Source: Candidatus Epulonipiscium sp. (lineage in GTDB: Bacteria > Bacillota > Clostridia > Lachnospirales > Defluviitaleaceae). From it: DNA of 61,813 nucleotides. Shown in pieces: positions 8,843 to 17,970 of the stretch (position 1 is its first letter; each line of letters starts with the position of its first letter). Under the pieces are notes generated by a model. The model was not told the origin of the DNA and searched no databases. It saw only the letters and a list, made by a program, of their open reading frames with translations. Position numbers and translations under genes: made by a program. The DNA lies in NCBI GenBank assembly GCA_012518815.1, contig JAAYRK010000095.1:1-61813 (forward strand), read 5' to 3'.

Positions 8843-9841
8843 ATGAATAAGAAAAAAACCTGTATTCTAATCCTGCTTATAATAATTATGGCTAGTGCAT
8901 TTTTTTCAGGATGTAGTAAAGAAGAACTAACAGTTGTAAGACTCAACGAAGTTGTTCACTCCGTATTTTATGCTCCTCAATATGTGGCAATAGAAAAAGG
9001 ATTTTTTGAAGAAGAAGGTCTAAAAATTGAGCTTACATCAGGCTGGGGTGCTGATAAATCCATGACAGCACTTATTTCTGGAGATGCTGATATTGGAATG
9101 ATGGGAACAGAAGCAGCAATATATGTTTACAATCAAGGAAAGGAAAATTATGGAGTAGTCTTTGCGCAACAAACTCAAAGAGCAGGAAACTTTCTAGTAA
9201 GCCGTGAAGATGAAAAGGATTTCCAATGGACTGACTTAAAAGGTAAAACTGTAATAGGGGGGCGGCCAGGTGGAATGCCTCAAATGGTGTTTGAGTATAT
9301 TTTAAAACAAAATGGCTTAAAGCCTTTTGAAGATGTTGAGATTATCACTAATTTGCAATTTACTGCAACAGCAGGAGCCTTTGCTAGTGGAACAGGAGAT
9401 TATTCTATAGAATTTGAACCTACCGCTTCTACTCTCGAAGTGCAAAATAATGGTTATGTTGTTGCTTCTTTAGGAACTGCCAGTGGAAAAGTACCTTACA
9501 CTGTTTTTATGGCATCAAAAGAATATATTGAAAACAATCCTGAAATAATACAAAAGTTTACTAATGCCTTTTATAAAGCTCAAGTATGGGTTAAAGAACA
9601 CTCTCCTGAAGAGATTGCAGAAGTTATTCATCCACAATTTAAAGAAACAGATAAAGAACTCTTAGTTAAAATTATTAAAAGATACAAAGACCAGGATACT
9701 TGGTGTGAAACACCTATAATGGAAGAAGAATCACTTACACTGCTTCAAGATATACTAGAAAGTGCCGGGGAATTAGAAAAAAGAGTTCCCTATGATGAGA
9801 TTGTAACAAGAGAATTTGCAGAAAAAGCTATTGGAAAATAA
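8843..9841 (+). CDS. ABC transporter substrate-binding lipoprotein (SsuA/TauA/ThiY/NMT1-like)
   Basis: A 332-residue exported lipoprotein: a basic N-terminus, a hydrophobic stretch and the lipobox FSGC (lipidated Cys at about residue 24). The rest is a periplasmic-binding-protein type 2 fold of the nitrate/sulfonate/taurine/HMP-precursor class, with VVHSVFYAPQYVAIEKGFF and DADIGMMGTEAAIYV. The substrate cannot be told from sequence. It has a strong AAAAAGGAGG leader and is monocistronic. The only permease and ATPase of the same transporter class in the window are 9-12 kb away on the other strand (18964-20536), and I infer they are its partners. Confidence 0.85.
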   Translation: MNKKKTCILILLIIIMASAFFSGCSKEELTVVRLNEVVHSVFYAPQYVAIEKGFFEEEGLKIELTSGWGADKSMTALISGDADIGMMGTEAAIYVYNQGKENYGVVFAQQTQRAGNFLVSREDEKDFQWTDLKGKTVIGGRPGGMPQMVFEYILKQNGLKPFEDVEIITNLQFTATAGAFASGTGDYSIEFEPTASTLEVQNNGYVVASLGTASGKVPYTVFMASKEYIENNPEIIQKFTNAFYKAQVWVKEHSPEEIAEVIHPQFKETDKELLVKIIKRYKDQDTWCETPIMEEESLTLLQDILESAGELEKRVPYDEIVTREFAEKAIGK

Positions 9842-9865
9842 GCTAAAGGTAAGCCTATATAGAAT

Positions 9866-9894
9866 AAAAAACATGGTCATAGACCATGTTTTTT
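9866..9894. terminator. bidirectional terminator
   Basis: AAAAAACATGGTC, loop ATA, GACCATGTTTTTT: a perfect 13-bp stem. It serves the rightward binding-protein gene and the leftward fprA gene. Confidence 0.9.
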
Positions 9895-9899
9895 AAATA

Positions 9900-11093
9900 T
9901 TAGTTTTTTAAAGACCTTGCAATTTCTGCACCAAATTCTTCGCATTCTTTTATTGCTTTTTCATCTGGTGTCCATAAAATTCTTTTCCCTTCGTTGATTA
10001 ACTCAAAACCGCTATCTTTTAGAGTATTAGAAATAATTTTTACAGCTTGTCCTCCCCAACCATAACTTCCAAAAGCTGCTGCTTTTTTATTTTTGAAAGC
10101 TAAACCTTTTATCATTTCTAAAATGCCAGCAACAGAAGAAAGGATTCCATTGTTAATTGTTGATGAACCTACTAATATCGCTTTTGACTTAAATACTTCT
10201 GTAATAACGTCATTATTATCTGTTCTTGCTACATTAAATAGTTTTATAACAACTTCATTATCAACAGCTTGAATTCCTCTTTTAATTGCTTCTGCCATTT
10301 TTTTAGTATTATCCCACATAGTATCATATAAAATGCTTATTTGATTTTCTTGATAATTATCTGCCCATTTTAAGTATTGTTCAACTATTTGGACCGGATT
10401 ATCCCTCCATATAACTCCATGGCTTGTACAAATCATATTAAGAGGCAGGTTAAAGCTTAAAACTTCCTTTATCTTATCTATTACAAGGGAACTAAAAGGA
10501 GTTAATATATTTGCATAATATTTTATAGCTTCTTGATAAAGTTCACATTGGTCCACTAAGTCATTGTAAACTTGTTCTGTTGCAAAATGCTGACCAAAAG
10601 CATCATTACTAAATAAAATATTTTCTCCTGTAAGATAGGTAAACATACTATCAGGCCAATGAAGCATTCTGGCTTCTATAAAAATCAATTCTTTTTTTCC
10701 TAAACTTAGTTTATCTCCAGTTTTTACAACATTAAAATTCCAGTCTTTATGGTATTGACCTTTTATGGAAGTTGTACCATTTTTAGTGCAATAAATAGGA
10801 GTATCAGGTATTTCATTCATAAGTTTAAGCAATGCACCACTATGGTCTACTTCACCATGATTAATAATAATATAGTCAATTTCTTTTAAGTCGATTTCTT
10901 TTTTTAGTTCTTCTACAAATTCTTCATCAAAAGGACTCCACACTGTGTCTATAAGTGCAGTTTTTTCATCTCTAACAAGATAAGAATTGTAAGAAGAACC
11001 TCTGTGAGTTGAATATTCTTCTCCATGAAAAGTACGAAGTTCCCAATCTCTTTTTCCAACCCAAGTAACACTATCAGTAATTTTTACCCCCAT
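9900..11093 (-). CDS. flavodiiron protein (FprA-type flavoprotein)
   Basis: Flavodiiron proteins reduce O2 to water and/or NO to N2O in the cytoplasm of anaerobes. The 397-residue protein has the class A architecture: a metallo-beta-lactamase-like diiron domain with the HGEVDHSG motif (about residues 80-87), further His ligands (MLHWPDS, TSHG), then a C-terminal flavodoxin domain beginning ILYDTMWDNTKKMAEAI (about residue 254). There is no fused rubredoxin, so an external electron donor is needed. It is monocistronic, with a terminator at 9866-9894. It fits an anaerobe that meets occasional oxygen. Confidence 0.92.
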   Translation of the reverse strand: MGVKITDSVTWVGKRDWELRTFHGEEYSTHRGSSYNSYLVRDEKTALIDTVWSPFDEEFVEELKKEIDLKEIDYIIINHGEVDHSGALLKLMNEIPDTPIYCTKNGTTSIKGQYHKDWNFNVVKTGDKLSLGKKELIFIEARMLHWPDSMFTYLTGENILFSNDAFGQHFATEQVYNDLVDQCELYQEAIKYYANILTPFSSLVIDKIKEVLSFNLPLNMICTSHGVIWRDNPVQIVEQYLKWADNYQENQISILYDTMWDNTKKMAEAIKRGIQAVDNEVVIKLFNVARTDNNDVITEVFKSKAILVGSSTINNGILSSVAGILEMIKGLAFKNKKAAAFGSYGWGGQAVKIISNTLKDSGFELINEGKRILWTPDEKAIKECEEFGAEIARSLKN

Positions 11094-11258
11094 AATACTT
11101 CCTCCTCCATTTCATAATATACTTTTTATTCAAGAAAAACTTTGATGTTTATATTAAATATTCTTGAACAAATTTTTAAAGAATTATTTTTTTAAAATAT
11201 CTTATTGATTTTACATACATTAGTATTAATACAATTTTACTTTCTATTCAATTATATA

Positions 11259-11287
11259 TTGACAAAGTTCTTAATCCGTTATAAAAT
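11259..11287 (+). promoter_or_regulatory. promoter of the DAHP synthase gene
   Basis: TTGACA (11259-11264), 17 bases, TAAAAT (11282-11287), about 75 bp upstream of the start at 11362. The rest of 11094-11258 is AT-rich sequence that should also hold the divergent fprA promoter, which I could not place. Confidence 0.65.
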
Positions 11288-11361
11288 GGTTGAAATTTAT
11301 CAAAGCTAAAGATTAAATATTTTTAACTTTATAATTAATATTAATAGAAAGGAAATACGAT

Positions 11362-12390
11362 ATGAGTTTCAATTATATCAGAAAAATACCCTCAGCGGAA
11401 GAAATTATTAACGAACTTCCTTTCCCAAAAGAATTGGCTGTTCTCAAACAAAATAGAGACGAAGAAATAAAGGCTGTATTTGAAAGAAAAAGTGATAAGT
11501 TTATTCTTATTATTGGTCCTTGCTCAGCCCATGATGAAGATGCAGTCTGCGATTATATATATCGTCTTGCCAAAGTTCAAGAAAAAGTAAAAGATAATAT
11601 TATAATTATTCCAAGAATCTATACAAACAAACCAAGAACAACTGGTGACGGCTATAAGGGTATGCTTCATCAACCTGACCCTAACGAAAAACCAAATATC
11701 CTGGAAGGCTTAAAAGCTATTAGAAAGATGCATATACGAGCAATTTCAGAATCTCACTTAACACCTGCAGACGAAATGCTTTATCCTGAAAACTACACTT
11801 ACCTTCAAGATATATTAAGCTATGTGGCAATAGGAGCAAGGTCTGTAGAAAATCAACAACACCGTTTAACTGTAAGTGGCATGGATATACCAGTGGGTAT
11901 GAAAAACCCTACTAGTGGTGATACTTCGGTTATGCTAAATTCTATCTATGCAGCTCAACACGGCCACACATTTCTTTATCAAGGCTGGGAAGTAAGTACC
12001 ACAGGAAATTCTCTTGCCCACGCAATACTAAGGGGTGCCGTAAATCATTACGGTACGAATATTCCTAACTATCATTACGAAGATATGATGAACTTATCAA
12101 AAGATTATGAGGAACGCTCTCTTATAAATCCTGCAATTATAGTTGATACCAATCATGCTAACTCCATGAAAAGATATAAAGAACAACCCCGTATAGTTAA
12201 AGAAATACTTCATAGCAGGAAAATATCCTTAAGATTAAAAAATATAGTTAAAGGATTAATGATTGAAAGCTATATTGAAGAAGGAAACCAACCAGCTGAT
12301 GGAAAGATATATGGAAAGTCTATAACTGACCCATGCCTGGGATGGGAAGAATCTGAAAAATTAATCTATTATATAGCTGAAAACATATAA
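11362..12390 (+). CDS. 3-deoxy-7-phosphoheptulonate synthase, AroFGH (class I-alpha) type
   Basis: This enzyme condenses phosphoenolpyruvate and erythrose 4-phosphate in the first step of the shikimate pathway. The 342-residue protein has the class I-alpha hallmarks: IIGPCSAHD (about residues 48-56), RIYTNKPRTTGDGYKG, GARSVENQQHR, VGMKNPTSGD and VDTNHANS. It is monocistronic, with its own promoter and a strong terminator. A second, different DAHP synthase of the I-beta type lies at 54867-55892. Two isoforms usually respond to different aromatic amino acids, but which one this senses cannot be read here. Confidence 0.93.
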   Translation: MSFNYIRKIPSAEEIINELPFPKELAVLKQNRDEEIKAVFERKSDKFILIIGPCSAHDEDAVCDYIYRLAKVQEKVKDNIIIIPRIYTNKPRTTGDGYKGMLHQPDPNEKPNILEGLKAIRKMHIRAISESHLTPADEMLYPENYTYLQDILSYVAIGARSVENQQHRLTVSGMDIPVGMKNPTSGDTSVMLNSIYAAQHGHTFLYQGWEVSTTGNSLAHAILRGAVNHYGTNIPNYHYEDMMNLSKDYEERSLINPAIIVDTNHANSMKRYKEQPRIVKEILHSRKISLRLKNIVKGLMIESYIEEGNQPADGKIYGKSITDPCLGWEESEKLIYYIAENI

Positions 12391-12419
12391 AAAAGTAGGA
12401 ACTTACCGTTCCTACTTTT
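12391..12419. terminator. bidirectional terminator
   Basis: AAAAGTAGGAAC, loop TTACC, GTTCCTACTTTT: a perfect 12-bp stem right after the DAHP synthase stop. It may also end the leftward hydF transcript, which stops at 12462. Confidence 0.9.
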
Positions 12420-12461
12420 ATTATGAAAGAATATATAATATATTGGAAGACAAACTTTAAT

Positions 12462-13649
12462 CTAATGGAATATTTCTATACTCCTATCCAGAATTCCCGT
12501 AAGGTATGCTAAAAGTATTCCATAATTTGTTATCTTAATATTGTTTTCTTTACAAATTTTAATTCTTGTTTTCATTTCTTTTTCATTCATCATGCAGCCT
12601 CCACAATGAATGATTAAATCATATCCCTTTAAATCCTCTGGAAAGTCATGACCTGTTGTAAATTCAAATTCCAAGCTCTTAGCAATCTTTTCTTGAAGCA
12701 TAAATGGGATCTTTACTTTTCCAATATCCTCATGGGAACTGCTATGACTACAACTTTCTGCAATTAAAATTTTAGCATTTTCTTTTAGCTCATTAATTGA
12801 TGAAATTCCTTCTAAAAAGATTTCTAGTTCTCCTTTATATCTTGCAAATAAAATAGAAAAACTAGTAAGTTTAATGTCTTTTGGCACTAGCTTGTCAACT
12901 TTTTTAAATATTTGTGAATCAGTTATAACTAAATCTATGTTTTTTAAATCATCTAAGGCTTCTTCTAATTCTGTATCTCTTACAACACAAGCTTTTATTC
13001 CATTATCTAAACAATCTCTAATCACTTGAACTTGTGGAAGTATAATCCTTCCCTTAGGAGCTTCAGAATCAATAGCTACAACTAAAAGAACTGTACCATT
13101 ATAAGGCACTAAATCTCCTAATAAAGTTTTTTCGCTTTCTTGACTTTTTAACTTACTAATTAATTCACTTCTTAACTGAATAATACTTTCCTCATCATTA
13201 ACAGATACAAAAATGGCATCCTTATACTTTTCTTTAATTAGTTTAAGCTTATCTTTAGAAATTGCGTCTACCTTATTAATAATTAAAGAATGTGGAATGT
13301 GAAACTTTTTAAATTCATCTGCCATTTCTTTATAAGCAAGTTCATCCAAATCATTAGCATCCATGATATAAAGAGCAAAATCTGCTCTTTGAAGCATTTT
13401 AAGACTTTGTTTTATTCTTAATTCTCCAAGTTCAGTTTTATCATCAAGTCCTGCTGTGTCAATTAAAGTAATAGGCCCAAAAGAAATTAACTCCATAGAC
13501 TTAATAATTGGGTCTGTTGTAGTTCCTTTTATTGAGGATACAATAGAAAGATCTTGACCAATGATTGCATTAAATATTGAAGACTTGCCTGAATTGGTTT
13601 TCCCATATAATACAATGTGTTTTCTGTTAGCTCTTGGTGTTTGATTCAT
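12462..13649 (-). CDS. hydF: [FeFe]-hydrogenase maturation GTPase HydF
   Basis: HydF is the scaffold on which the diiron subcluster of the [FeFe]-hydrogenase active site is assembled before transfer to the hydrogenase. The 395-residue protein has an Era/TrmE-like GTPase domain (Walker A GKTNSGKSS about residues 17-25, switch KGTTTDP, DTAGLDD, NKVD), a dimerisation domain and a C-terminal cluster domain with the HCGGCMMN motif and an upstream His. It overlaps hydE by 23 bp, so the two are translationally coupled. HydG, the third maturase, is not in the window. Confidence 0.95.
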   Translation of the reverse strand: MNQTPRANRKHIVLYGKTNSGKSSIFNAIIGQDLSIVSSIKGTTTDPIIKSMELISFGPITLIDTAGLDDKTELGELRIKQSLKMLQRADFALYIMDANDLDELAYKEMADEFKKFHIPHSLIINKVDAISKDKLKLIKEKYKDAIFVSVNDEESIIQLRSELISKLKSQESEKTLLGDLVPYNGTVLLVVAIDSEAPKGRIILPQVQVIRDCLDNGIKACVVRDTELEEALDDLKNIDLVITDSQIFKKVDKLVPKDIKLTSFSILFARYKGELEIFLEGISSINELKENAKILIAESCSHSSSHEDIGKVKIPFMLQEKIAKSLEFEFTTGHDFPEDLKGYDLIIHCGGCMMNEKEMKTRIKICKENNIKITNYGILLAYLTGILDRSIEIFH

Positions 13650-14712
13650 ACAATCCCCCTAAAGCAAGTTCTTTATTGTACATCACATGATCTCCCCTTG
13701 AAGAATCCAAAGTAAAACCAGTCTTTTTAATTCTATTTTCTATACACATTCTACATTCAGCAGCCTCATCACCAGTACATATTTTACCATCATATAATGA
13801 ATACTTTTCTCTTACATCAATAGGAGATAAATTAGGCATGACTACATTAGCTCCAGCTTTTAAAGCCTCTTCCCTTCCCATAGGATCTATAGTTCCTAAT
13901 GCAGTTGTAGCTGGCAAAAGCACTTTAGGCAGCAAAAGCCTAATGATGGCAAGTAATATTGTAGTCAATTCCAAGCTTCCAGCTTTTTCATCCTTTAACA
14001 AAGTATCCTTATGAGGTATAAAAGGGCCTACCCCTATCATATGAGGATCAAATTCTTTTAAAAATCTTAAATCCTTAACATAATGTTCGTAAGTCTGATT
14101 TGGCAATCCTATCATAAAGCCAGCGCCTACTTGATATCCTATTTCTTTTAAATTTTTAAGGCAATTCATTCTATTTTCAAAGGAAGCTCTAGGGTGTATA
14201 CTTTCAAATAAGTCTTTGTCAGCTGTTTCATGTCTTAAAAGATATCTGTCTGCTCCTGCCTCAAAATATCGTTTATAAGAATCATAAGATTTTTCCCCTA
14301 TGGAAAGGGTAATTGCACAATCTGGATATTTATTTTTAATCTCATATATTATTTCAACTATTTTTTCATCTGTATAATATTTGTCTTCTCCACCTTGAAG
14401 TACAAAAGTCCTATAACCTAGACTATATCCTATCTCACAACATTTGAGAATTTGCTCAAGAGTTAGTCTGTACCTTTTAGCGTATTTATTTCCTGACTGA
14501 ATACCACAATATATGCAATTTTTGCTACAATAATTGGTAAACTCAATCAGGCCTCTTAGATAAACTTTATCTCCGTAATATAACTTTCTTGTATCTAAGG
14601 CCTTGCTTTTAAGATAAGCAATATCCTCCTTATCCATTACTTTAAGAAGTTCAAGTAATTTATCATCTTCAAGATTATTATATTTATATAAGTCATCTAT
14701 TAATTTTTTCAT
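13627..14712 (-). CDS. hydE: [FeFe]-hydrogenase maturase HydE (radical SAM)
   Basis: HydE is a radical SAM enzyme needed to build the dithiolate-bridged diiron subcluster. The 361-residue protein contains the CxxxCxxC motif (CSKNCIYCGI, about residues 63-72), the SAM-binding GGE motif (LQGGEDKYY) and a C-terminal Cys set (CTGDEAAECRMC) that in some HydE proteins binds a second cluster. It starts at ATG 14712 behind AAGGAAG. It precedes hydF and follows the acyltransferase-like gene by only 19 bp, so the maturases may be co-transcribed with a lipid-modifying pair. Confidence 0.95.
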   Translation of the reverse strand: MKKLIDDLYKYNNLEDDKLLELLKVMDKEDIAYLKSKALDTRKLYYGDKVYLRGLIEFTNYCSKNCIYCGIQSGNKYAKRYRLTLEQILKCCEIGYSLGYRTFVLQGGEDKYYTDEKIVEIIYEIKNKYPDCAITLSIGEKSYDSYKRYFEAGADRYLLRHETADKDLFESIHPRASFENRMNCLKNLKEIGYQVGAGFMIGLPNQTYEHYVKDLRFLKEFDPHMIGVGPFIPHKDTLLKDEKAGSLELTTILLAIIRLLLPKVLLPATTALGTIDPMGREEALKAGANVVMPNLSPIDVREKYSLYDGKICTGDEAAECRMCIENRIKKTGFTLDSSRGDHVMYNKELALGGLYESNTKS

Positions 14713-14731
14713 CTTTGCTATCTTCCTTAAT

Positions 14732-15370
14732 TTAATTATTTTCTTCCCATTCTAACATTATCTTTTTAGCTTCTTTTCTTTGTTTTTCAAATTCATCTTT
14801 TAAATCTTTTTTATCTACGTCAATAGGATCGTGTACATATACATTTATATTATTAAAAAGAAGAGGAACTATAAATTTATCCCATCTATTATTTAATACT
14901 ATTTTCTTTTTAACATTAATAGATATAGGTACTACTCTTCTTTTTGTAAAAAGCGCAACTGCAAAGGGGAATACTTTAGGTTCATGCAAAGGTCCTAAAG
15001 GACCATCAAAAGTAATAGCAACACTAGCTTTAGCCTCATCTTTAATTATTTTTCTAATTAACAAAAAGTAGTTTCCTCCCTTTGATTCATCAGGAACCCG
15101 GATAGGTATATATCCAAAGTTTTTACATATATTTGATATATAACCTCCCCTACGATTTTCAGTAGTAATAACACATAACTTTTCTCCCCTTATGAGAGGA
15201 TAAAAACAATAACTGCAGCCATGCCAAAAAGAAAAAACAAACTTTTCTTTGTAGTCTGATTTAAAAAATTCAGCGTTACCATCTATTTTTATTTTGCTAG
15301 TTTTGTAAACTAATTTAATGTAGGATATAAAGATTAAACTAATGATGTTTTGAATTAAAGTGTTAATGAT
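14732..15370 (-). CDS. DUF374/LPLAT-like acyltransferase with apparent non-AUG start
   Basis: The open frame codes for about 212 residues with the DUF374 (lysophospholipid acyltransferase-like) signature: VFSFWHG, TTENRRGGYI, NFGYIPIRV and ITFDGPLGPLHEP. The only ATG, GTG or TTG codon in frame is a TTG at 15064, which would delete the catalytic WHG segment and leave 110 residues. The full frame runs to a stop inside the ribosome binding site AGGAGG (15384-15379), so initiation is inferred at ATC 15370 (8 bases after AGGAGG) or ATT 15367, as in AUU-initiated infC. The start overlaps the stop of the glycosyltransferase gene. Alternatives are a base error or a mutated start. Confidence 0.65.
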   Translation of the reverse strand: MINTLIQNIISLIFISYIKLVYKTSKIKIDGNAEFFKSDYKEKFVFSFWHGCSYCFYPLIRGEKLCVITTENRRGGYISNICKNFGYIPIRVPDESKGGNYFLLIRKIIKDEAKASVAITFDGPLGPLHEPKVFPFAVALFTKRRVVPISINVKKKIVLNNRWDKFIVPLLFNNINVYVHDPIDVDKKDLKDEFEKQRKEAKKIMLEWEENN

Positions 15371-17639
15371 TGTAATCTCCTCCTAATTTTGTCGCATTCT
15401 TGTCAAAAGCAATCATTTCTTCATTAATCTTTAAATTATTATAATACAATTTTTCTGCTTTTTTTGCCATATTATCAATTGAAAATTCTTTTGAAAAATC
15501 ATATGCATTCTGGCTCATCATATCTCTAAGTTCATTATCTTCTATTAATTGAATGACCTTTTCTCCCCAATCTGTGACATCTTCTTTAGTTTTAAATCCA
15601 TTTTCTCCATCAATAATCATGTCATCAGTTCCACTGGAACGGACTGCAACAACAGGACACTTTCCTGCCATAGATTCTAAAAGTACCATCCCTTGTGTTT
15701 CAGAGCGGGATGCAAAAACAAAGATATCCGATGCCCTATAATAATTAATAATTTCTTTAGGTTCAACCGTTCCTATTAATAATACAATATTATCAAGATT
15801 ATATCCATCAATAATCTCTTGTAAATGTTGCCTTTCAGGACCATCACCAATAATAAGGCACTTAAATTTCTTGTTAGTATTTTCCTTTACGTATTTTAAT
15901 CCTTCAATAAGGAAAGATAAATTTTTCTCTTTAGTCAGTCTTGATACTGAACATAATAAAAGTTCATCATCGGAAACAAATTGCTTTCGCACATTATCTA
16001 CTTTATTTAAATCAACATTTTCGTATAATTCAAATTCAATACCTGTTGGTAAAACTACAACAGGCTTTATAACACCAATATTTTTTAGATAATCTTTTGC
16101 ACTTTCAGTAGGAGCAATAATTGAACTGCAATCTTGGGCAAATTTTTTAATAATTTTATGAGGTATAGTGCTTTTAAAGAATTCACTTCCTAAGGGTATA
16201 TTATGAGCATATTTTTCATATCTCGTATGATATGTAAATATTACTGGCAAGTTATACTTTTTACCCAATTTAACTCCTTTATGACCAATTCCAAAAGGAT
16301 GATGGACATGGATTATATCAATATTTTTTTTAACAAATTCTTTTTCTATTTCCTTTTGAAAAACATTTACAATAGGAAAATCAAATTGGTCTGTTTCATA
16401 AAAGGTAATAAGTTTACATCGGATAACACTTTCGTCATCATTATATTCTTGAGGATATTCAGGGGCAAATATATAAACATTATGACCAAGCTTCCTAAGT
16501 CCTCTTGAAAGTCTTTCGATTGAAATTGGTACTCCACCTACAAAGGGAAAATAATTATTTGTAAACATAGCAATATTTAACTTAAGGTTTTGATAACTTT
16601 CATCAAGAGAAAGATCAAAATCTGTATAATAATCAACTTCTTTAGTAAATTTCATGTAAACAAATAAAGCTATAGCATATATTATATTTATTGTAATCAT
16701 TATATTAACAATATTAATTTTAAATAAAGAATAGACATAAAAAGCCTTGCTTGATAAGGACTCCCAAATACCAGTAATTTTTTGTTCATCAAACCTTTTT
16801 AATTCAAATACAACATCTTCAGAAGAAATATTTACTTTTATATAATGGTAATAACTATTTTGATTGTCCAATATAAGCGGACCACCAGCTCCGCCAGTAA
16901 TATAATATGAAACTCCATTAATTACCTTATTATCATATATTCCTATATTGGATGCAAAAACTGCTGTAACATTTTTCTTTGAAAAAGTATCAATTAAAAA
17001 GTTGCAATATTCTTTATCCTCTATATATAGGCCTTTAATTTCTGATTCATCAATATTGTCTGGTTTATAAAGAGGCTTATTCATAAAAACAAATCTATTC
17101 TTATAATTGCTTCCTTTATCTAGTTCTTCTAATAACCAATCTTTTTGCCATTCCATTGAAGTGTTACCCGTAGTATCCATAAAAATAAAATAACTATCTT
17201 CTGTAGCAAAAGAAAAATAAAGAGGTCCAAAATGCTTATAGTAACAAATAGCACCTTCTTCAGATACTTCTCCTTCTCCTACAGCAGTAATAAATGGGAC
17301 ATCTATCTTACTAATAGATTTGTTTAAAATTCTATACTTATTTTTAGAACCATCTGCTAAAGCATTACCTGTTGAAATAATAAAGTCTAATTCTTCATTA
17401 TTAAGCATGTCTATATGTTTTTTATCAAATAATTCAACGGAGCTTTTTATATTCCCTAACACTGCAAAGCTTATATCTTGCTTTTCTTTAGATATTTCCT
17501 GTATCTTTTTTATGTTATTATAATTTAACGAGTGAAAGTTTAATCCAATGTAATAAGTATACAATTTATAGAATATAAGTATCAGCAGCACAAATAAACT
17601 AGACCACAAATAGATCTTTTTTCTCTGCCTATTTTTCAT
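15363..17639 (-). CDS. membrane glycosyltransferase (GT4) with N-terminal degenerate metallophosphoesterase domain
   Basis: A 758-residue two-domain protein. Residues about 9-30 form a membrane segment. Residues about 55-290 resemble a calcineurin-like phosphoesterase, but the metal motifs are altered: LGN for GD, STGNALADG for GDLxxxG and GEGE for GNHD, so it is probably inactive. A second membrane segment lies near 300-328. From about residue 350 there is a GT4 domain (NYFPFVGGVPISIERL, VHHPFGIGHKG, SRLTKEKN) with the E-x7-E motif (ETQGMVLLE), most like diacylglycerol glucosyltransferases. I infer an outward phosphoesterase-like domain and a cytosolic transferase. ATG 17639 has GGGAGG 8 bases upstream. 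Confidence 0.8.
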   Translation of the reverse strand: MKNRQRKKIYLWSSLFVLLILIFYKLYTYYIGLNFHSLNYNNIKKIQEISKEKQDISFAVLGNIKSSVELFDKKHIDMLNNEELDFIISTGNALADGSKNKYRILNKSISKIDVPFITAVGEGEVSEEGAICYYKHFGPLYFSFATEDSYFIFMDTTGNTSMEWQKDWLLEELDKGSNYKNRFVFMNKPLYKPDNIDESEIKGLYIEDKEYCNFLIDTFSKKNVTAVFASNIGIYDNKVINGVSYYITGGAGGPLILDNQNSYYHYIKVNISSEDVVFELKRFDEQKITGIWESLSSKAFYVYSLFKINIVNIMITINIIYAIALFVYMKFTKEVDYYTDFDLSLDESYQNLKLNIAMFTNNYFPFVGGVPISIERLSRGLRKLGHNVYIFAPEYPQEYNDDESVIRCKLITFYETDQFDFPIVNVFQKEIEKEFVKKNIDIIHVHHPFGIGHKGVKLGKKYNLPVIFTYHTRYEKYAHNIPLGSEFFKSTIPHKIIKKFAQDCSSIIAPTESAKDYLKNIGVIKPVVVLPTGIEFELYENVDLNKVDNVRKQFVSDDELLLCSVSRLTKEKNLSFLIEGLKYVKENTNKKFKCLIIGDGPERQHLQEIIDGYNLDNIVLLIGTVEPKEIINYYRASDIFVFASRSETQGMVLLESMAGKCPVVAVRSSGTDDMIIDGENGFKTKEDVTDWGEKVIQLIEDNELRDMMSQNAYDFSKEFSIDNMAKKAEKLYYNNLKINEEMIAFDKNATKLGGDYNH

Positions 17640-17970
17640 TTTTAAAGCCTCCCAAAACACCAATTATTTATTGTTCGTTTTGATTGCTCTATCTTCATAT
17701 AATACTCTAATAAATCAATTAATACAAGAAGCTAGCACTTTATCAACTTATTATCTATTTTAATATTGATTATCTCAAATTACAATATAGCAAAAATTAT
17801 AAAAATTAAATAAAACTGTAAGCTTGCTAATAAAAAACATTATTTTATAAAAAGTTTAATAATTATATTTTTTACTTTTCATATACATTAATATATACTA
17901 ATATGTAATGAGAAATTATTTATATGTGCCTTATACACAACATTTTATCTTACTAGAAAAGGAGATTTGT

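Noticed and set aside
14732-15064. A 110-residue acyltransferase starting at TTG 15064
   Set aside because: It removes the conserved WHG segment, which is intact in the same frame upstream, and has no ribosome site at a proper distance.
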